NCBI RefSeq assembly: GCF_037038585.1
Contig: NC_092560.1
Location: forward strand, 61,260,049 to 61,324,048
Direction: 5' to 3'
Length of the DNA stretch: 64,000 bases
Source: Patagioenas fasciata
Taxonomy: Eukaryota; Chordata; Aves; Columbiformes; Columbidae
The notes beneath the pieces are model-generated. The model was not told where the DNA came from, did not search any database, and saw only the letters and a program-made list of their open reading frames with translations. Position numbers and translations under genes: made by a program. Of this stretch, positions 13,901-26,175 are shown piece by piece. The first letter of the stretch is position 1, and each line of letters opens with the position of its first letter.

Positions 13901-16243
13901 GCCAGTTTACATTTCACTGGAGTGTAAACCACTGATTTCTGAATAATGGTACTTCTAAAGCAACCCTTGAACTACCTTTCACAGTCTTCAAGTGTTAAGA
14001 GTGTCATGCAGATCTTACCACATACAAATTTATCCATTGAAAACATACTGCCCTAGATAGAAGTCACTGAGAGAGGCATTCCCAAGGGTCTTGATGCATA
14101 GAAGATCTTAGTAGATAAAGTAGTTCATTAGCAGCAAGAAAAACCTTCACTTTTTTGTCTTACAGTGGCATTTTATTTTATGCAGCAATAGCGTAACAGT
14201 GTGCAAACTGACAATTTGAGACAGATTCTTGGGTGCTTTAGCTTCAGGCCTATTTATCTCTGTTGAAATTGCTGAGGTCTTTTTTTGTGTGTTTTTATGT
14301 AGCCTCTTAATTTGGTGTCACAGACAGAAATAAAGAAAAACATTTTCTGGGCATTGGTTCTTTGTGGACTACTAGCTATGTTCAGTGGGTGACAAAAGCT
14401 CTAGGCATCCCCGTTTGAAAGTTACTAAATCACTGATATTCCAGAAACCAAAAACTTCATTAGTCTATTAAGTACCACCAGCACCTTTCCATATCAGCCC
14501 ACTCACAAAGACAAAACAACCTTACATCCAAGAAACTAATTAAAAGGTTTTTTTATACTACCCAAATAATATTAATAAACAGAGTGAGACCTCATTGAGG
14601 TGTGTAAGAAGATAATATTTTGATTCCAGGGGGTCAGCATTGATATCAAGTAGATGAGGGTTTGGTCTTTCTGTTTTACTGTTACACAAGTTTTTGTTTG
14701 TTTTTGTGAGCTGGAAAGGCTTGATAGTATTTTTGCTATTTTATTTTTGGTGTTCTAATATTTCGCTTTTAGAGGTGAAGTAGGAGATGCCCCCTTGCAT
14801 ATGTTTGTTGAGAGTTGTTGATACAGTGGTTGTAATTATTGTTCTTTGAAAAAAATATGTCTTTCATTGTAGACTGATAAAAAACAACTCTATCTGGCAC
14901 AGACATAGCCAATCATCAACATACATTAATACGTAATTTACTATGTTTTATTTTACAGACATCTTCCGTGTTGTGTGTATATTTTCTGATTGTGATAAAG
15001 TAATATTTATTCTGATTGAGAGTTGAGTTTGAGTTGCGAGGAAATGGACTTCACTGAGAAATGTGCCATTAAAGGGTCCAGACTGAGGTTCATGGAAGTG
15101 TTTCTACTGACGCCAGCAAGCTTTAAATCTGGTCCCTAATGAATGTCAAATTAAAGATACCTTATTTTCATAGATTACTGAAACATACTGCCCTACACTT
15201 TGGTTCACAACTCGAGGTTAACAACAATTAGTTTCATAAGAATTTCAGTTCATTGTTTTATATGAGAGAGGTTGGTCCCTAAATTGTTAAATGTAGTGTT
15301 AAAAAGCAGATACTTCTTTGTAACTTAAGGAAAATGAAAATATTTGAAACATACAGTTGACTTTTATTTTGTTTTATTTTTAAGCCCCTCATCTTCAAGA
15401 ACTACTCTTTACCCTAACTTTTAAATGGAAGTTTTGAATCAGGTTTAAATGCAGTTCCAGATAAATAAACTTCCAATATGACTGTTTTGTTCAAGTAGAG
15501 CTAAGAATTAAAATATGTTTTAGCTTAGATAAAAAGGTTGAAAAGCCCAGAAATAGTTATATCACTGTTTCTCAGAGTACCTCAGAAGATTCCTATTTTA
15601 TGTTTCCAAGCTTTAATGATCCATAAAAATTATTGTATGCTTGGGATGGATGACAAAGTATCAAATTTCTTGCTTTGCCTTAAAGACAAGCATGCATCCT
15701 CCTGAAAAATGATCCTGTATAACAATTTCAACATGACTTTGAACTCATCCTTGACAGCATCTTATTCTGAACACATTTTTTTCTCAAAGGGCCCTACTGG
15801 ACACATGGCTGCCCTTAAAGATTCAGGCCTCTGACATCTGGAGATGATCTCACTGTGATCGTTCGTTCTCATCACCCACCCATCTTCCCTCAAACAATTT
15901 CCAATTCATTTTTCTCACACAGGCATTATTATGCCCAGAATTCATCTTTGGAGTATTCTTATCTGCATGAAGAAATTGTAACAGTACAAAGCCATGACTC
16001 ATTGAAAAAATTCTGTCAGTATGAATTCTGAATGCTCTTACCTTGAAAAAGTTTTGTTTGTCTTCTGCTAGCCATGTTAATCTTTATTGAGTATTACTCC
16101 AGCTGTTACAAATGTCATTGCTGTTTCTTGTCTCTTTCTTCCCACCTTTCTTATACTTCCAAAAGTATGTAAAAAACATTACTCCATTCTTTCTGGTTTC
16201 TGCTTCCAAGTCATATATCATCACACCCAGAGAACTGTTGCTA
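10932..16243. other. Intronic stretch, unique AT-rich
   Basis: No mobile element or gene recognised by eye. The 11329-12107 interval has several overlapping short frames on both strands without family motifs. An old, unrecognisable repeat cannot be excluded. Confidence 0.5.
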
Positions 16244-16271
16244 ATTGTTAACTTGTTAACAAGTTAACAAT
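16244..16271. repeat. 28-bp perfect palindrome of GTTAAC units
   Basis: The arm ATTGTTAACTTGTT is followed directly by its exact reverse complement. It carries GTTAAC at left, centre and right, and a fourth copy lies just downstream at 16272. GTTAAC-type half-sites resemble HNF1-like motifs, but the palindrome may equally be an unstable simple structure. Confidence 0.9.
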
Positions 16272-16829
16272 GTTAACTTGTGCTCACCCTATTTGTTACA
16301 TCTTGCCAATATGGAAACTCTTGAGAATCAGTTCAAGAACAAGTATGAATACAGAGGTCTGCAAAATACGGTGGCAGATCTTGCATGAGGTCTCCAAGTA
16401 CCATTGCAGCTAAGCAGAAATATTTTTTATGCATGTGCATACATACATAGCCCAAAGTTTCCATATTAGGAAAATTCTTCTTGTCATTGTCAAGAAGCAC
16501 GGCACATGCTGTAGATGTTTTGAGCAGGACCATGTAGAGATATGGTTATGGACAAAGATCTGGTGTAATTTATTGCTATGCACAAAGCCCTGCATATATT
16601 AAGTTCAGATAAAGCATATTTACAAGATAAGAGGTACAATTTTGTCTTTTCTGTTACTATATTCATCCACCACTTGCATGTGCTTTCACATTCACTTTTC
16701 AATTGCATGAAGACAGGAAGGCTGTAATTTCACTTCCATCTGTTGATGAACAAGGACAGAAGATGATCCTTTACAGTGACCTTATTGTGTAGGACATAAA
16801 CTTTTTTCCCACAAGATGAATTTGAGCAA

Positions 16830-17062
16830 TTTTTTTTTTTTTTTTTTCTGGAAAACACCACTTGATAAGCTTTTTTCCAGAGGACATGGGGTCTTAAACA
16901 CAGATTTTAGTAAAATTAAAAAAAAAAAAAAAGGTGGTATTATAAGACTGTCCTGTTCTAGCTGGTCACACCAGCCCATTACATATCCTTTACTGAATGG
17001 CATCAAAAAAAAGAAATGGGATGCTTTGCCATGGGCTATTATCAGGCAAAAAAAAAAAAAAA
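16830..17062. repeat. Cluster of poly-T and poly-A tracts
   Basis: T18 at 16830-16847, A15 at 16918-16932 and A15 at 17048-17062, with shorter A runs between. The first pair are inverted complements with a 70-base spacer and could fold into a long A-T stem. The inner CTGGAAAA / TTTTCCAG pair adds further inverted complementarity. Confidence 0.75.
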
Positions 17063-19037
17063 TCAGCAGTGTTGGAATCTACTGCTGATTCAAAGACAGA
17101 AGACTGCTCTTAGTAATTCTGACTGCTCTTAGATTCTTCTGCTGATTCCATTCAAATATTTTGGTTTTGACTCATCCACACAACTAAAAATCAAATAATC
17201 TGAAAATCATAGGATATAATTATCCTCTTCTTCAATATTCACTTTAAATGCATGAAAATAAATTAAAAAATTGAACAGAATTTAAGACATTTTTTCCAAA
17301 AGGCCATGATGTCAGGGCAATTTGATATCTTTCTTTGATGATTGTTTTTTCTAGACAGGGAAAAGAAATGAGATCTCGTCTACCTGGCTGTACTTCAGGA
17401 ATGTTAATACATTTTCAGTGGTTTTGGTAGTAACTTGGAAAATAAAGCAAATTATCTTTGGTAGTGTGGTATTGAGAGATCTCAAAAATATAAAGAAATA
17501 GTGGTAGTAGGAAGTATTTGATGAGATTGGTGAGTGTAGGGGTGGAAGAAAATTTGAAAGTTTAAACAGCAAGATATATCTTTATCGGCTAGTAACAGGA
17601 ATATATATTATAGGTAACTATTGCTTTGTCTGAAAGCAGGATTTCAGTATACAGTTTCATCACAGAATGAATAAGAATGTCTAATGTGATGTAGTCGTGA
17701 GAAATAAAAATACAAGCCTTTAATGTTCTACATTAGAGAGTTCCTGCATAGGTGGAGTAATTGTGCTTCAACTCTGCCAATATTAAGAGCTCATCTGAGA
17801 TAAAATGCATTATTCTTGTCAAGAAAAAATGGAAATTGGAGCTGAGGCAGACACAATTCAGTGGATAGCTCTGCAATGGAGAGGCACAGTCTCAGCAAGG
17901 AGTCTGAAAAAAAAAAGAACCACAAACTAAAACCAAAAATACTTGCTTATTTAACCAAGCAAAGGAAAGGCTGAAAGAGGATGCAAGCCTTCTCTGTTAA
18001 TACCTCTAAGTGGGAGGATAAAAAGAAGTAGCCTTACAGATCTGGAAATAAACAAGATAACTTCTTTAACTAGAAGAGACTAATGACAGAGAAGAAAATG
18101 GGTAAAAAAATGACTCTTTAAAAATGTTGCTGGAATTTATATTTTTTAATTGTACAATACAGGAGATTTTCAAAATGCACATTCAACAAAAATGTAAGCA
18201 GGCATTAAGCTTTATCGGCTCATTAAAGGACTATATAATGTGGTTGCTTCACATAACAACCTAACTTAGCTCTACTACCCTACTTTATGCTACCATGATT
18301 TCATTTATAAAGAATCATTTTGCATTTGTTGGTTTTAGTAATTTTGTTGGTTCTCACTGCCTAGTACTGTTTAACACTCTTTTTTGCAAACCACAAAGTA
18401 TCTGCAGATTTGCATGTGTATAGCTATGTGGTTTAACGAACAGTTATTCATATTTGTAATTTTTCCTTTTTGTTTTTGCTAGAAAATGGTGGATGATAAG
18501 TTATTTATTTACAGGATAATCAATTACATATGGCTTTTGTCAAGCCACTTTTGGAAAGAAATTAGCATGTAACTAAAAAAATTCAAACCCAACAATTTAA
18601 CATTGTTTTGTTAGTTAAATTACATTAAATTACATTGTGTTGGAAACATAAAGAGTAATTTGTCAAAACATGCTTTGCATTTAGTATGAACTAATTTATT
18701 AAGCAAAAGAAGTGTATGCAGTTGTACTAAACTAGCTGTTTCTGGTTACTGTTTCCTTTGAGTTTTTAAAAGTAGTAGAACTCATCTTCTGACACCTTAT
18801 TTGTAATCATTGATTCCTTTCCGGTTACAAATTCCACTATATTTAAAGATCCAAATAACTTCTTAACATGGCATGGATGACTTACTAACATTAAGTTGAA
18901 TAAATCACGATGAAGAAGTTATTTTCTCTGCTAAAACTCTGATGCAGAGTGTTTCATCCATGTTCTTTACTGCTCAAGTGTTTGACACCTAGTAAGTGTA
19001 CTACTTCATTTAATATCGTACTTCCGTGATTCAAAAC
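17063..19037. other. Intronic stretch, unique AT-rich
   Basis: A short direct repeat, GACTGCTCTTAG, occurs twice around 17102-17132. Otherwise nothing recognisable up to the LTR. Confidence 0.5.
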
Positions 19038-19556
19038 TGTCATGGTTTAACCCCAGTGGGCAGCTAACTCCACACAGCCACTTGCTCACTCTGCCACCCA
19101 GAAGGGTAAAGGTGACAAAACTCCTAGGTTGACCCTAAAGTCTGTTAAATAATTGTTTTTAAAAAGAAAACAATAAAGAAGAAAAGCAAGAACACCGAGA
19201 CAGAGAAGTGATGAGAAAAAAAAAAAAAATTGCTCACCACCAACGAACTGATGCACAGCCAGTCCCTGAGCAATGGCAACCCCAGCCAAATACCCTCTCG
19301 AACCCCGTTTTGTTGCTGAGCACACCGCCATATGCTATGGAATATCCCTTTGGTCAGTTGGGGTCAGCTGTCCCAGCTGTGTCCCCTCCCACCTTCTTGT
19401 GCACCCTCAGCCCCCTCACTGGTGGGGTGGTGTGAGAAGCAGAAAAGGCTGTGGCTGTGTAAGCACAGCAGTAACTAAAACATCACATGTCCAAAACACA
19501 GCACCTTACAGACTACAATGAAGAAATTTAACTCTATGCCAGCCAAACCCAGTACA
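19038..19556 (-). mobile_element. Solo ERVL-type LTR (avian endogenous retrovirus)
   Basis: Reads from TGTCATGGTTTAACCCC at the left to CCAGCCAAACCCAGTACA at the right. This is the inverted form of an avian ERVL-like LTR family that begins TGTCCTGGTTTCAGC and ends GGGTTAAACCATGACA. Internal stretches such as GAATATCCCTTTGGTCAGTT and TTGCTCACCACCAACG match that family. The flanking five bases, AAAAC left and AAGAC right, differ at one position and look like a decayed target-site duplication. No internal retroviral genes are present, so it is a solo LTR left by recombination. An open frame on the minus strand here is only a shadow. Confidence 0.85.
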
Positions 19557-21185
19557 AAGACCAATATTGTATTCAGACTTTTGCCTATCCTACTATTATG
19601 CAATCCCACTAATGTCTGTTTATGTCTCTAAGAGCCATATGCTCAACCAGTAGCTACCGAGGAGGCATAATATTGTAAAGGAATAGTCAGATGCAAGGTT
19701 GAAAGAAATTCAACATTGATTTTAGTGGAAGTATTTTTAGCATAAGAATGAACTGTTCAGATATAGGCCAATCTTAAATGTCACTGTGCATTTATCTTAT
19801 TTACCCACTCTACCAGCACAAATAAAATATTACTACTATAAACAACACAAAATAATGTTGTTGTATGATGAACTGTAGATGTTCTTGTGTACTATAATAT
19901 CTACTAGTTCTGTAATATTCACTAAACTATGATTTTTATTGTTCATGATGTTTCCAGGGACCTGAGCCTTTTTTCAAGCAGCAGATTGTTTCCAGTGTTG
20001 GCAAGACTTACAGGCTGTAAAGTGGAAGTATTTTATGTGGAGAAGGCAGAGAGCAAACTTGAGATTTAACTTTGGCTGACACATCTCTACTAAAACTGCT
20101 GTCACCACTGTATTTACCAGCCCTGCTCATGGCTCACAGGAAGAAAAACTCCAGCCATTTTGTGCACCCATTTTCAGACACTGCATTTCATAATGACATT
20201 TCACAATGCCTTTTCAGGAAAGCCAGCCAAATGTTTCATTGTGATCTCTTCTTTATTAATGAAGTGTCCCTGTACAGATACATTTTTTGATTATGGATTT
20301 GTGATGTATGTGAGGTTATTCCATGAACATGGTGTGTGAATACGCTTCAGCTAAAGTGTACACTGCAATGGAGTCCATCAACTTCCATTTTCATTATTTA
20401 TTCTCCATGATGTCACTTTATGATGTTTCTGCTTACTTATAATATACTGAGAAATCATGCATTGGGACAGCTGGCAGACAATTTCTGTGGCATGGAGGGA
20501 GATGCAAACACCTGTATTGATGAGCTTAATATTCATCAAGTAGATTACTATTAGGAGATACTATTATCTCTAGGGATATATCAGTGTAAACATGCATGTT
20601 ATCTGATGTCACCAAAAACAAATTGTGTTTTTCATAGACGTTTTCTAAAAGTTGGCTAAACACAGCTGAGTTAACAAGATACACAAAATTAGTGACAAGC
20701 TTGTAATACTTCTGAAAGACATCCTTCTCTAGCTCTAGCTGTGATTTCTTTTGTTTGCTCTGCCTCCAGATGGGAAATAGCTTAGACAAGATCTATCAAT
20801 TAGAAAACATTGATATCTGTCTTGTGGGTAGAAATATGAGAAGGGAAGATAAGTGGTGTTTCATGCCTGTGCTGAAATATATCAAATTTTAAGAGAAGCA
20901 AATTCACCCTGTCCCCTTGGATTACCTGAAGTATTTACAAGAGGTCACTATCATTTTGCCTGCTTATAGAATCCTGTAAGTTTTCTTTTTCTGCACAATT
21001 TTCTGTATCAGAAAGATTGTACATGTTTAGTATAATTTGAGAGTATGAACAGCTTGATAGCTATGCAGCAATTTGGCTTCTGATGGGAAATATACAGGGG
21101 ATTTCACATCCAGTTAGATGTTCTTCAGAGTTTAGGAGTACATTTCTAAATTATGTGTGAAATATTCAGTATATATGAAGTCTTC
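19557..21185. other. Spacer between the two LTRs
   Basis: About 1.6 kb of AT-rich sequence with no gag, pol or env resemblance in any frame examined, so it is host intron and not a provirus interior. Short open frames at 20072 (+) and 20526 (-) have no recognised motif. Confidence 0.6.
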
Positions 21186-21917
21186 TGTCCTGGTTTCAGC
21201 CAGGGTAATCAGTTTACTTCCAAGTAACTGCAGCATTTTATAATTCAGCATGAGAATAGTGTTGATGATGCCTATTATTTACAGTTATTACCTAGGTAAT
21301 GTTTATGCCTAGCTGGAATAGAATTTATTCTCTTTTCCACAAGTGCCCTTTCTTTAGTTTCTAGTACAAGGAAACTGCTAGGAACACCAATGTTGATATA
21401 AGTTCCTAGGGAAACTAAGGTCATCCCTCAGTTTGCTATGTTTTGCAGGTAAGCAGATGTATAATGTGGAGAGGCGCAGATACAGGAGAGCTGACCCAAG
21501 CAGGCCAACAAAAATATTCCATACCATGAAGGTCATGATCCATATATAAGTGGGAAGTTGCCAGGAACTGCTCTTTCCTCAGCGACAGCCGTCCATGAGG
21601 GCTCCCTCTCCCACTCGTGCTCTGGGCAAAGCTCTATCTCTGCGTTTTGCTGAACTCGCTGCACTTGCAGCATCCTCTGGCATTCATTGCTGTTAGTGCA
21701 CGTTCCAGCAGCTAGGTACTGCTTTGTCTATCTGTATAGCTTTGTGTATTTTATGATATTCATATTATTATTCACTCTTATTATAGTTCTATTACATCTG
21801 TTTATATTTCAACCCACCAGTCTTTCCTCCTTTTCCCTTTCTTCCCTCTGGTGAAGGAAAGGCAAGAGAGAGTGGCTGCTTACTGTTTTTAGCCTCTGCC
21901 CAGGGTTAAACGGTAAC
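21186..21917 (+). mobile_element. Solo ERVL-type LTR, plus orientation
   Basis: Begins TGTCCTGGTTTCAGCC and ends near CAGGGTTAAACGGTAAC, the expected plus-strand ends of the same avian LTR class. A promoter-like TATATAA at 21543-21549 sits where the LTR core promoter is expected, preceded by the conserved AATATTCCATACCATG block. At about 730 bp it is longer than the neighbouring copy and diverged in its 5' third. No clear target-site duplication could be read. No retroviral genes accompany it. Confidence 0.85.
21543..21549 (+). promoter_or_regulatory. LTR TATA box
   Basis: TATATAA downstream of the conserved CCATACCATG stretch of the LTR, in sense with FGF10. It could act as a cryptic intronic promoter. 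Activity is not shown by sequence. Confidence 0.5.
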
Positions 21918-22675
21918 TTTTTCATGAACAGTATTTCAGTAGCCAATATTAATATAGATACAACATATCTATATTTTTACATCACAGATATAGTACAGTA
22001 CATATACATACAATGATACATATGTTTAATACATATACAAAAATACAGATGTAATAAAAACCTTTTCCTACATGCAATTTAATGTTGTGAACACAATGAA
22101 TTTAGCTACTTTCAGGTACATAGGTAAAGATATGACCTCTATCAGTTCAGTTTTGTTGATAAACTTAAAAGTCATTTGTACTTCTGTTGTATTTTAAGCA
22201 AAGGGACATGCAGAACTGTTCACGGCAACTTAGCCTTTAAAACCAAATGCCAGTTTATAAATACCATCTGTAGACATAAGATAGGTACAAAAGTGGAAAC
22301 ATCACTGGTAACTGAACAAATGGCTCACAAAAAGACAGCATCTAATGCAAGAGAAAGCTATATCACAGAGAAACAGAATGAGTCAAACATAAAGGGTGAG
22401 GTTTATTCTGGAAAAAATATAATATGTTTCTTTACCATGGTATTACAGAGCTGTTCTCCCTCTTTAAAATAGCTAGCCTGAGTATCAGCAGCAGTCAAGC
22501 CACTGGGCTGCATCCCTCTGTAGAGGTAATACACTGTGCGCTGAGCACCTAGAAATCCATGGTGCTAATCCCATTATGCTAAACACAGTACAAATACAAA
22601 ATAGGAGACAGTTTCTCTGAAAAATGTCATGGCATTAAACACATTATTTGCTTGGGTTTTAATTTTTCAATGCAG

Positions 22676-22699
22676 TGTAATGCCTCTAAAGGCATTACA
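22676..22699. repeat. Short perfect inverted repeat (9-bp arms)
   Basis: TGTAATGCC, a six-base loop TCTAAA, then GGCATTACA. The stem does not extend further, which makes a microRNA precursor unlikely. Confidence 0.7.
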
Positions 22700-24523
22700 T
22701 TCAGATCAAATAACTTAAATAAATCAGTGCAGACTCCTAACCTGCATGGGAGTTTGTTACACAAGCAGGGCTGCTCTCTCAGATGCTGAGGTGTCTTAAG
22801 TAGACAAATCATGCTTCCTTCTAAAAAAAACTGTCTATTCTGCCTCCACTGTTGCAAAACCTCTGTAGTTTTAGTTGTTCTTGTAAGTGACATTACTCAA
22901 GTTTCTCTCTTCACAAACACTAATGAATTCCAAGGATTTCAGAAGAGTGGTTTTCAGTTTACACCAAGGTATTTTCATTTCTCTCTAGCAGGCAAACTCC
23001 TATGTCCAACACCTACACATGTGATTATACATGTTGTTTCTACACATCTACATATGTATTACTTAGAACTTTATTGTCACAGATTTTCAAAAACCTGTAT
23101 TTGAAATGAACACTTGTTTGAAGGAAATGAATGCCAAAGTTACTTTAGTTTAGGTAAAAGTCTGTATTCACTATTTTAGCCTTGTGTACCTAGAAGTAAT
23201 TGTAGATGTGCTGCTTTGTTTACAATGCTGATTTATTCTGTGGTTTCAGGCAAAGCAACAGAGGGAAAATGGTCAAGAATCTTAAAGACTAAGGATGGCA
23301 GAACTAGGCACGCTTTCTATTTGTCTCCTAAGAGAAAACTGATTAATTTTTTTTAATTAAAAATTAAGCATATACTGGCTAGATAAGTCTAATGAGTTAC
23401 TGATCAATGTAACTAACTTAAAAATACGTACGTTTGATGAAGGAGACTGTGAAAATACCTTACCTCTTGGATTCTGCAAATTATGTTGTCTCTATCCACT
23501 TCCATCTCCTTTTGTGGGGTGATATTCAACAGTGGCTCCAAATTTTTGTATCTATTTCTACCTTTCCCAGAGTTTTACCTACATTTAGTAGTTCCTTCAT
23601 ACATGAGCTATGGTTATCACTTCTGTGAGAAGCAATGATAGCCACATCCGGTTGCAGGTAAAATAATTATTTTTATCTTGTAAAAAATGTTTGCATGCAT
23701 AGGGTTTTCTGACTTCTTTTGGCTAAACTTCTATGTTACATTTGATTTATAGAACTGGATTTTTCTCAGTAAATACTATAGCTACTGTACAGCCTATATC
23801 GCCCTCATGTCCCTAAGCATCTATAGTTTGTTTCTACCACCCTCATTTATATTTCCTGTGGTAGATAAATGGTCAACTAAATGTTGACTGGCTATTACAG
23901 CATTTCTTAAAAATGCTAAAACTGTATGTGTCAGTTCCAAACTGCTAGGAAGCTTTTGTAACAATTCATCTTTTTTATAATATCATTTCTTTGAACTTGC
24001 AGTGCAATGGGGAAGAGGGGCAAAAGGCTCTGCTGATATTTGAAACACATCAAAGGGTTGAGAACCTAAACATGCGAGACAGATGCTTTTGTTAAAGTGT
24101 GCTGTATCTCATTTCACAATCTTTAGCAGCATATACAGCTTCATGATTTGACAGAATTATTATTTTGGTGCTTATTGATGTGAAAATTTGATACAGTAGG
24201 AGATGCTTGTTTCTGGAGGGAAATCCCATTTTTTAAAATAACAATTCTAACCTAAAAATACGACTTCAAAGAAAAATAAAAAATAAAGAAGTAGATAATA
24301 ATTTGCAAATATACAGCAATTCTTAAGAGCTCTTAATAGTTTGGAAAGATCCATAGCATCTAGTCTGACTGTTTATATATCATAGCCTATTGCATTTCCT
24401 ACAGTTAACACTGCAAAGAGACTAGTAACTTCCACTTTGAGCATAACTAATATTTGGCTAATCCTGTATTCCAGACAGGCTTTAGTCTTGGTTTAGATGT
24501 ATCAATATATAGTGAACCTTCTC

Positions 24524-24544
24524 TTTTTTTTTTTTTTTTTTTTT
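24524..24544. repeat. Poly-T tract (T21)
   Basis: Uninterrupted run of 21 T in intron 1. Confidence 0.95.
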
Positions 24545-25858
24545 GGATAGCTTGTACCAAAGCCTGATCAAAATTTTCTGTTAAAATGTTGTGTTTTCAT
24601 TCTTAATAAATTTTAGTGGCTTCAGCTCCTAAAATGCAATGTCTGCTGAGTCTCTGAGTATTTTGTGTTAGATTGTAATTGTCTGTTTATTTGTTGTTCA
24701 TTTGTGAGGGTGATTGGTTGGTTTTGGTTTTGGTTTTAAATGAGCAGAAACCTCAACACAGAAATAATCCTAGAAGTGAGCGAGGTTTGCCAGTGTGATT
24801 GTAGCAGCAAATCCTTCCTAATGTATGCCCAACTTTAAACCTGAGTTCTGAAGCTGGAGCTGGAAACATGAGGGAAACGGGAGTTTGGATCTCCCCATTC
24901 CTGCATGTGGATAGCCCCAGCTGCTCTTCCTCCTGAACACTACCAGTTTCTGATTTCTGATATTTTTTCTTGAAGTAAAACAATGATGATGGTGATGATA
25001 ATCTAATAAAGTGGCTAATGAATATGAAATAAATTGGCTAATGAATGCTGCCCTCTGCTGTGTCAACTCTAGGGCATGCATATGTCTAGCCTATTTAAAG
25101 ACAATTCTTCCTAAGTTCAAGTGGTAGAGAGGCCTGTTAAAGCAGGAAGAGCTGGGTCTTCACTTCTACTTTGTAACTGCAATACTTTTACAGTACTTTA
25201 CATATACTGCTTTCCATTTGTAGACCTCATTGAAAATACTCATCTCCAAATATTGTCAGCTTTCCCCCTCATTCAGAATATGATATACCACTGGGATTTC
25301 CTTATCTTATTTAAACTGAAAATGGGCGTGCACTAAGACTGTCAGTTTTGGTTTATTCCGTTATGGTTAAAGTAGCAGCCTCTAATCATTACCAGCAATA
25401 TTGGTGCCACAACAGTGTTTACATCTTAAATATGCTTCTAATTTTCCCAGTCAAAGGCAAATTGTTGGTGATATCTTAATGTTTTTTTAGGTAGCTAATG
25501 CCAAAATGCAAGGTTATGATCTTGATCTGAATATTTCCCAGATGTGTGGTAAGGTGAAAGGTGGAACAGCTAACAGAACTTGACTTCCTATCCATGTCAC
25601 TCTAAGTCAAGTGAATTCTAAGTCAGATTTAATTAGAGAATGAGACACCCAGAAGCCTTCAACTTCACAACTATTTGAAATGAAAGCCCAGCGGTTGGGT
25701 GCATGTAACATAATCCACATGTTGGAAGAGAAATCAGAGTTAACTATCACTGTCTTCTTTCATATGTGTTACAGTTCCCCATTAGCCACCTTCTTGTCAA
25801 AAGTCAGTGATCATCTCTGAGCTTAATGCTTCTAATTCATTTACAGTGGAATCAGGAC

Positions 25859-25940
25859 CAGATTCTGAACCTGACTGTTCTACCTCAGGGACTTCCACTC
25901 AGATTCTGAACCTGAATGTTCTACCCAAGTGACTTCCACT
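25859..25940 (+). repeat. 41-bp tandem duplication (two copies)
   Basis: Two adjacent 41-base units, each starting CAGATTCTGAACCTGA and ending GACTTCCACT. They differ at four positions (about 37 of 41 identical), so the duplication is not recent. Confidence 0.92.
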
Positions 25941-26110
25941 GAGGTTTCAGTTTGCATATGGCAGATCCACTTCTGAAAGATCGTTGATAGAGATGAATTC
26001 TGAGCATCCTCATTCATGGAAGTCACTTAGCACTTTTCCAGGACAGCCATATCAGAGATTACATAGATACCAAAAAGAGGACAGAACAACTTAACAGAAC
26101 TTTGAATTGA

Positions 26111-26175
26111 GCCCCTGGAGTTTGGACCAGGTGACCTCCAAAGGCTTTTTCCAACCTAAATTGATAAAAATGTTT
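26111..26175 (+). mobile_element. CR1 3' end remnant
   Basis: GTTTGGACCAGGTGACCTCC followed by AAAGGCTTTTTCCAACCTAA corresponds to the typical CR1 tail reading TTGGACTAGATGACC...CCTTCCAACC. The terminal octamer repeat is lost. Confidence 0.65.

Larger units (their letters stand above)
21918..25858. other. Intronic stretch, AT-rich
   Basis: Contains an ATACATA-rich patch at 21955-22050, a short hairpin at 22676 and a T21 tract at 24524-24544. No element or gene recognised. Confidence 0.5.

Noticed and set aside
19086..19521. Overlapping open frames of 75-82 codons
   Set aside because: They fall within the solo LTR and do not resemble retroviral proteins.
19557..21185. LTR-flanked interval as a provirus
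   Set aside because: The LTRs are inverted relative to each other and the spacer shows no gag, pol or env resemblance.
22676..22699. Hairpin as a microRNA precursor
   Set aside because: The stem is only nine pairs and does not extend, too short for a Drosha substrate.
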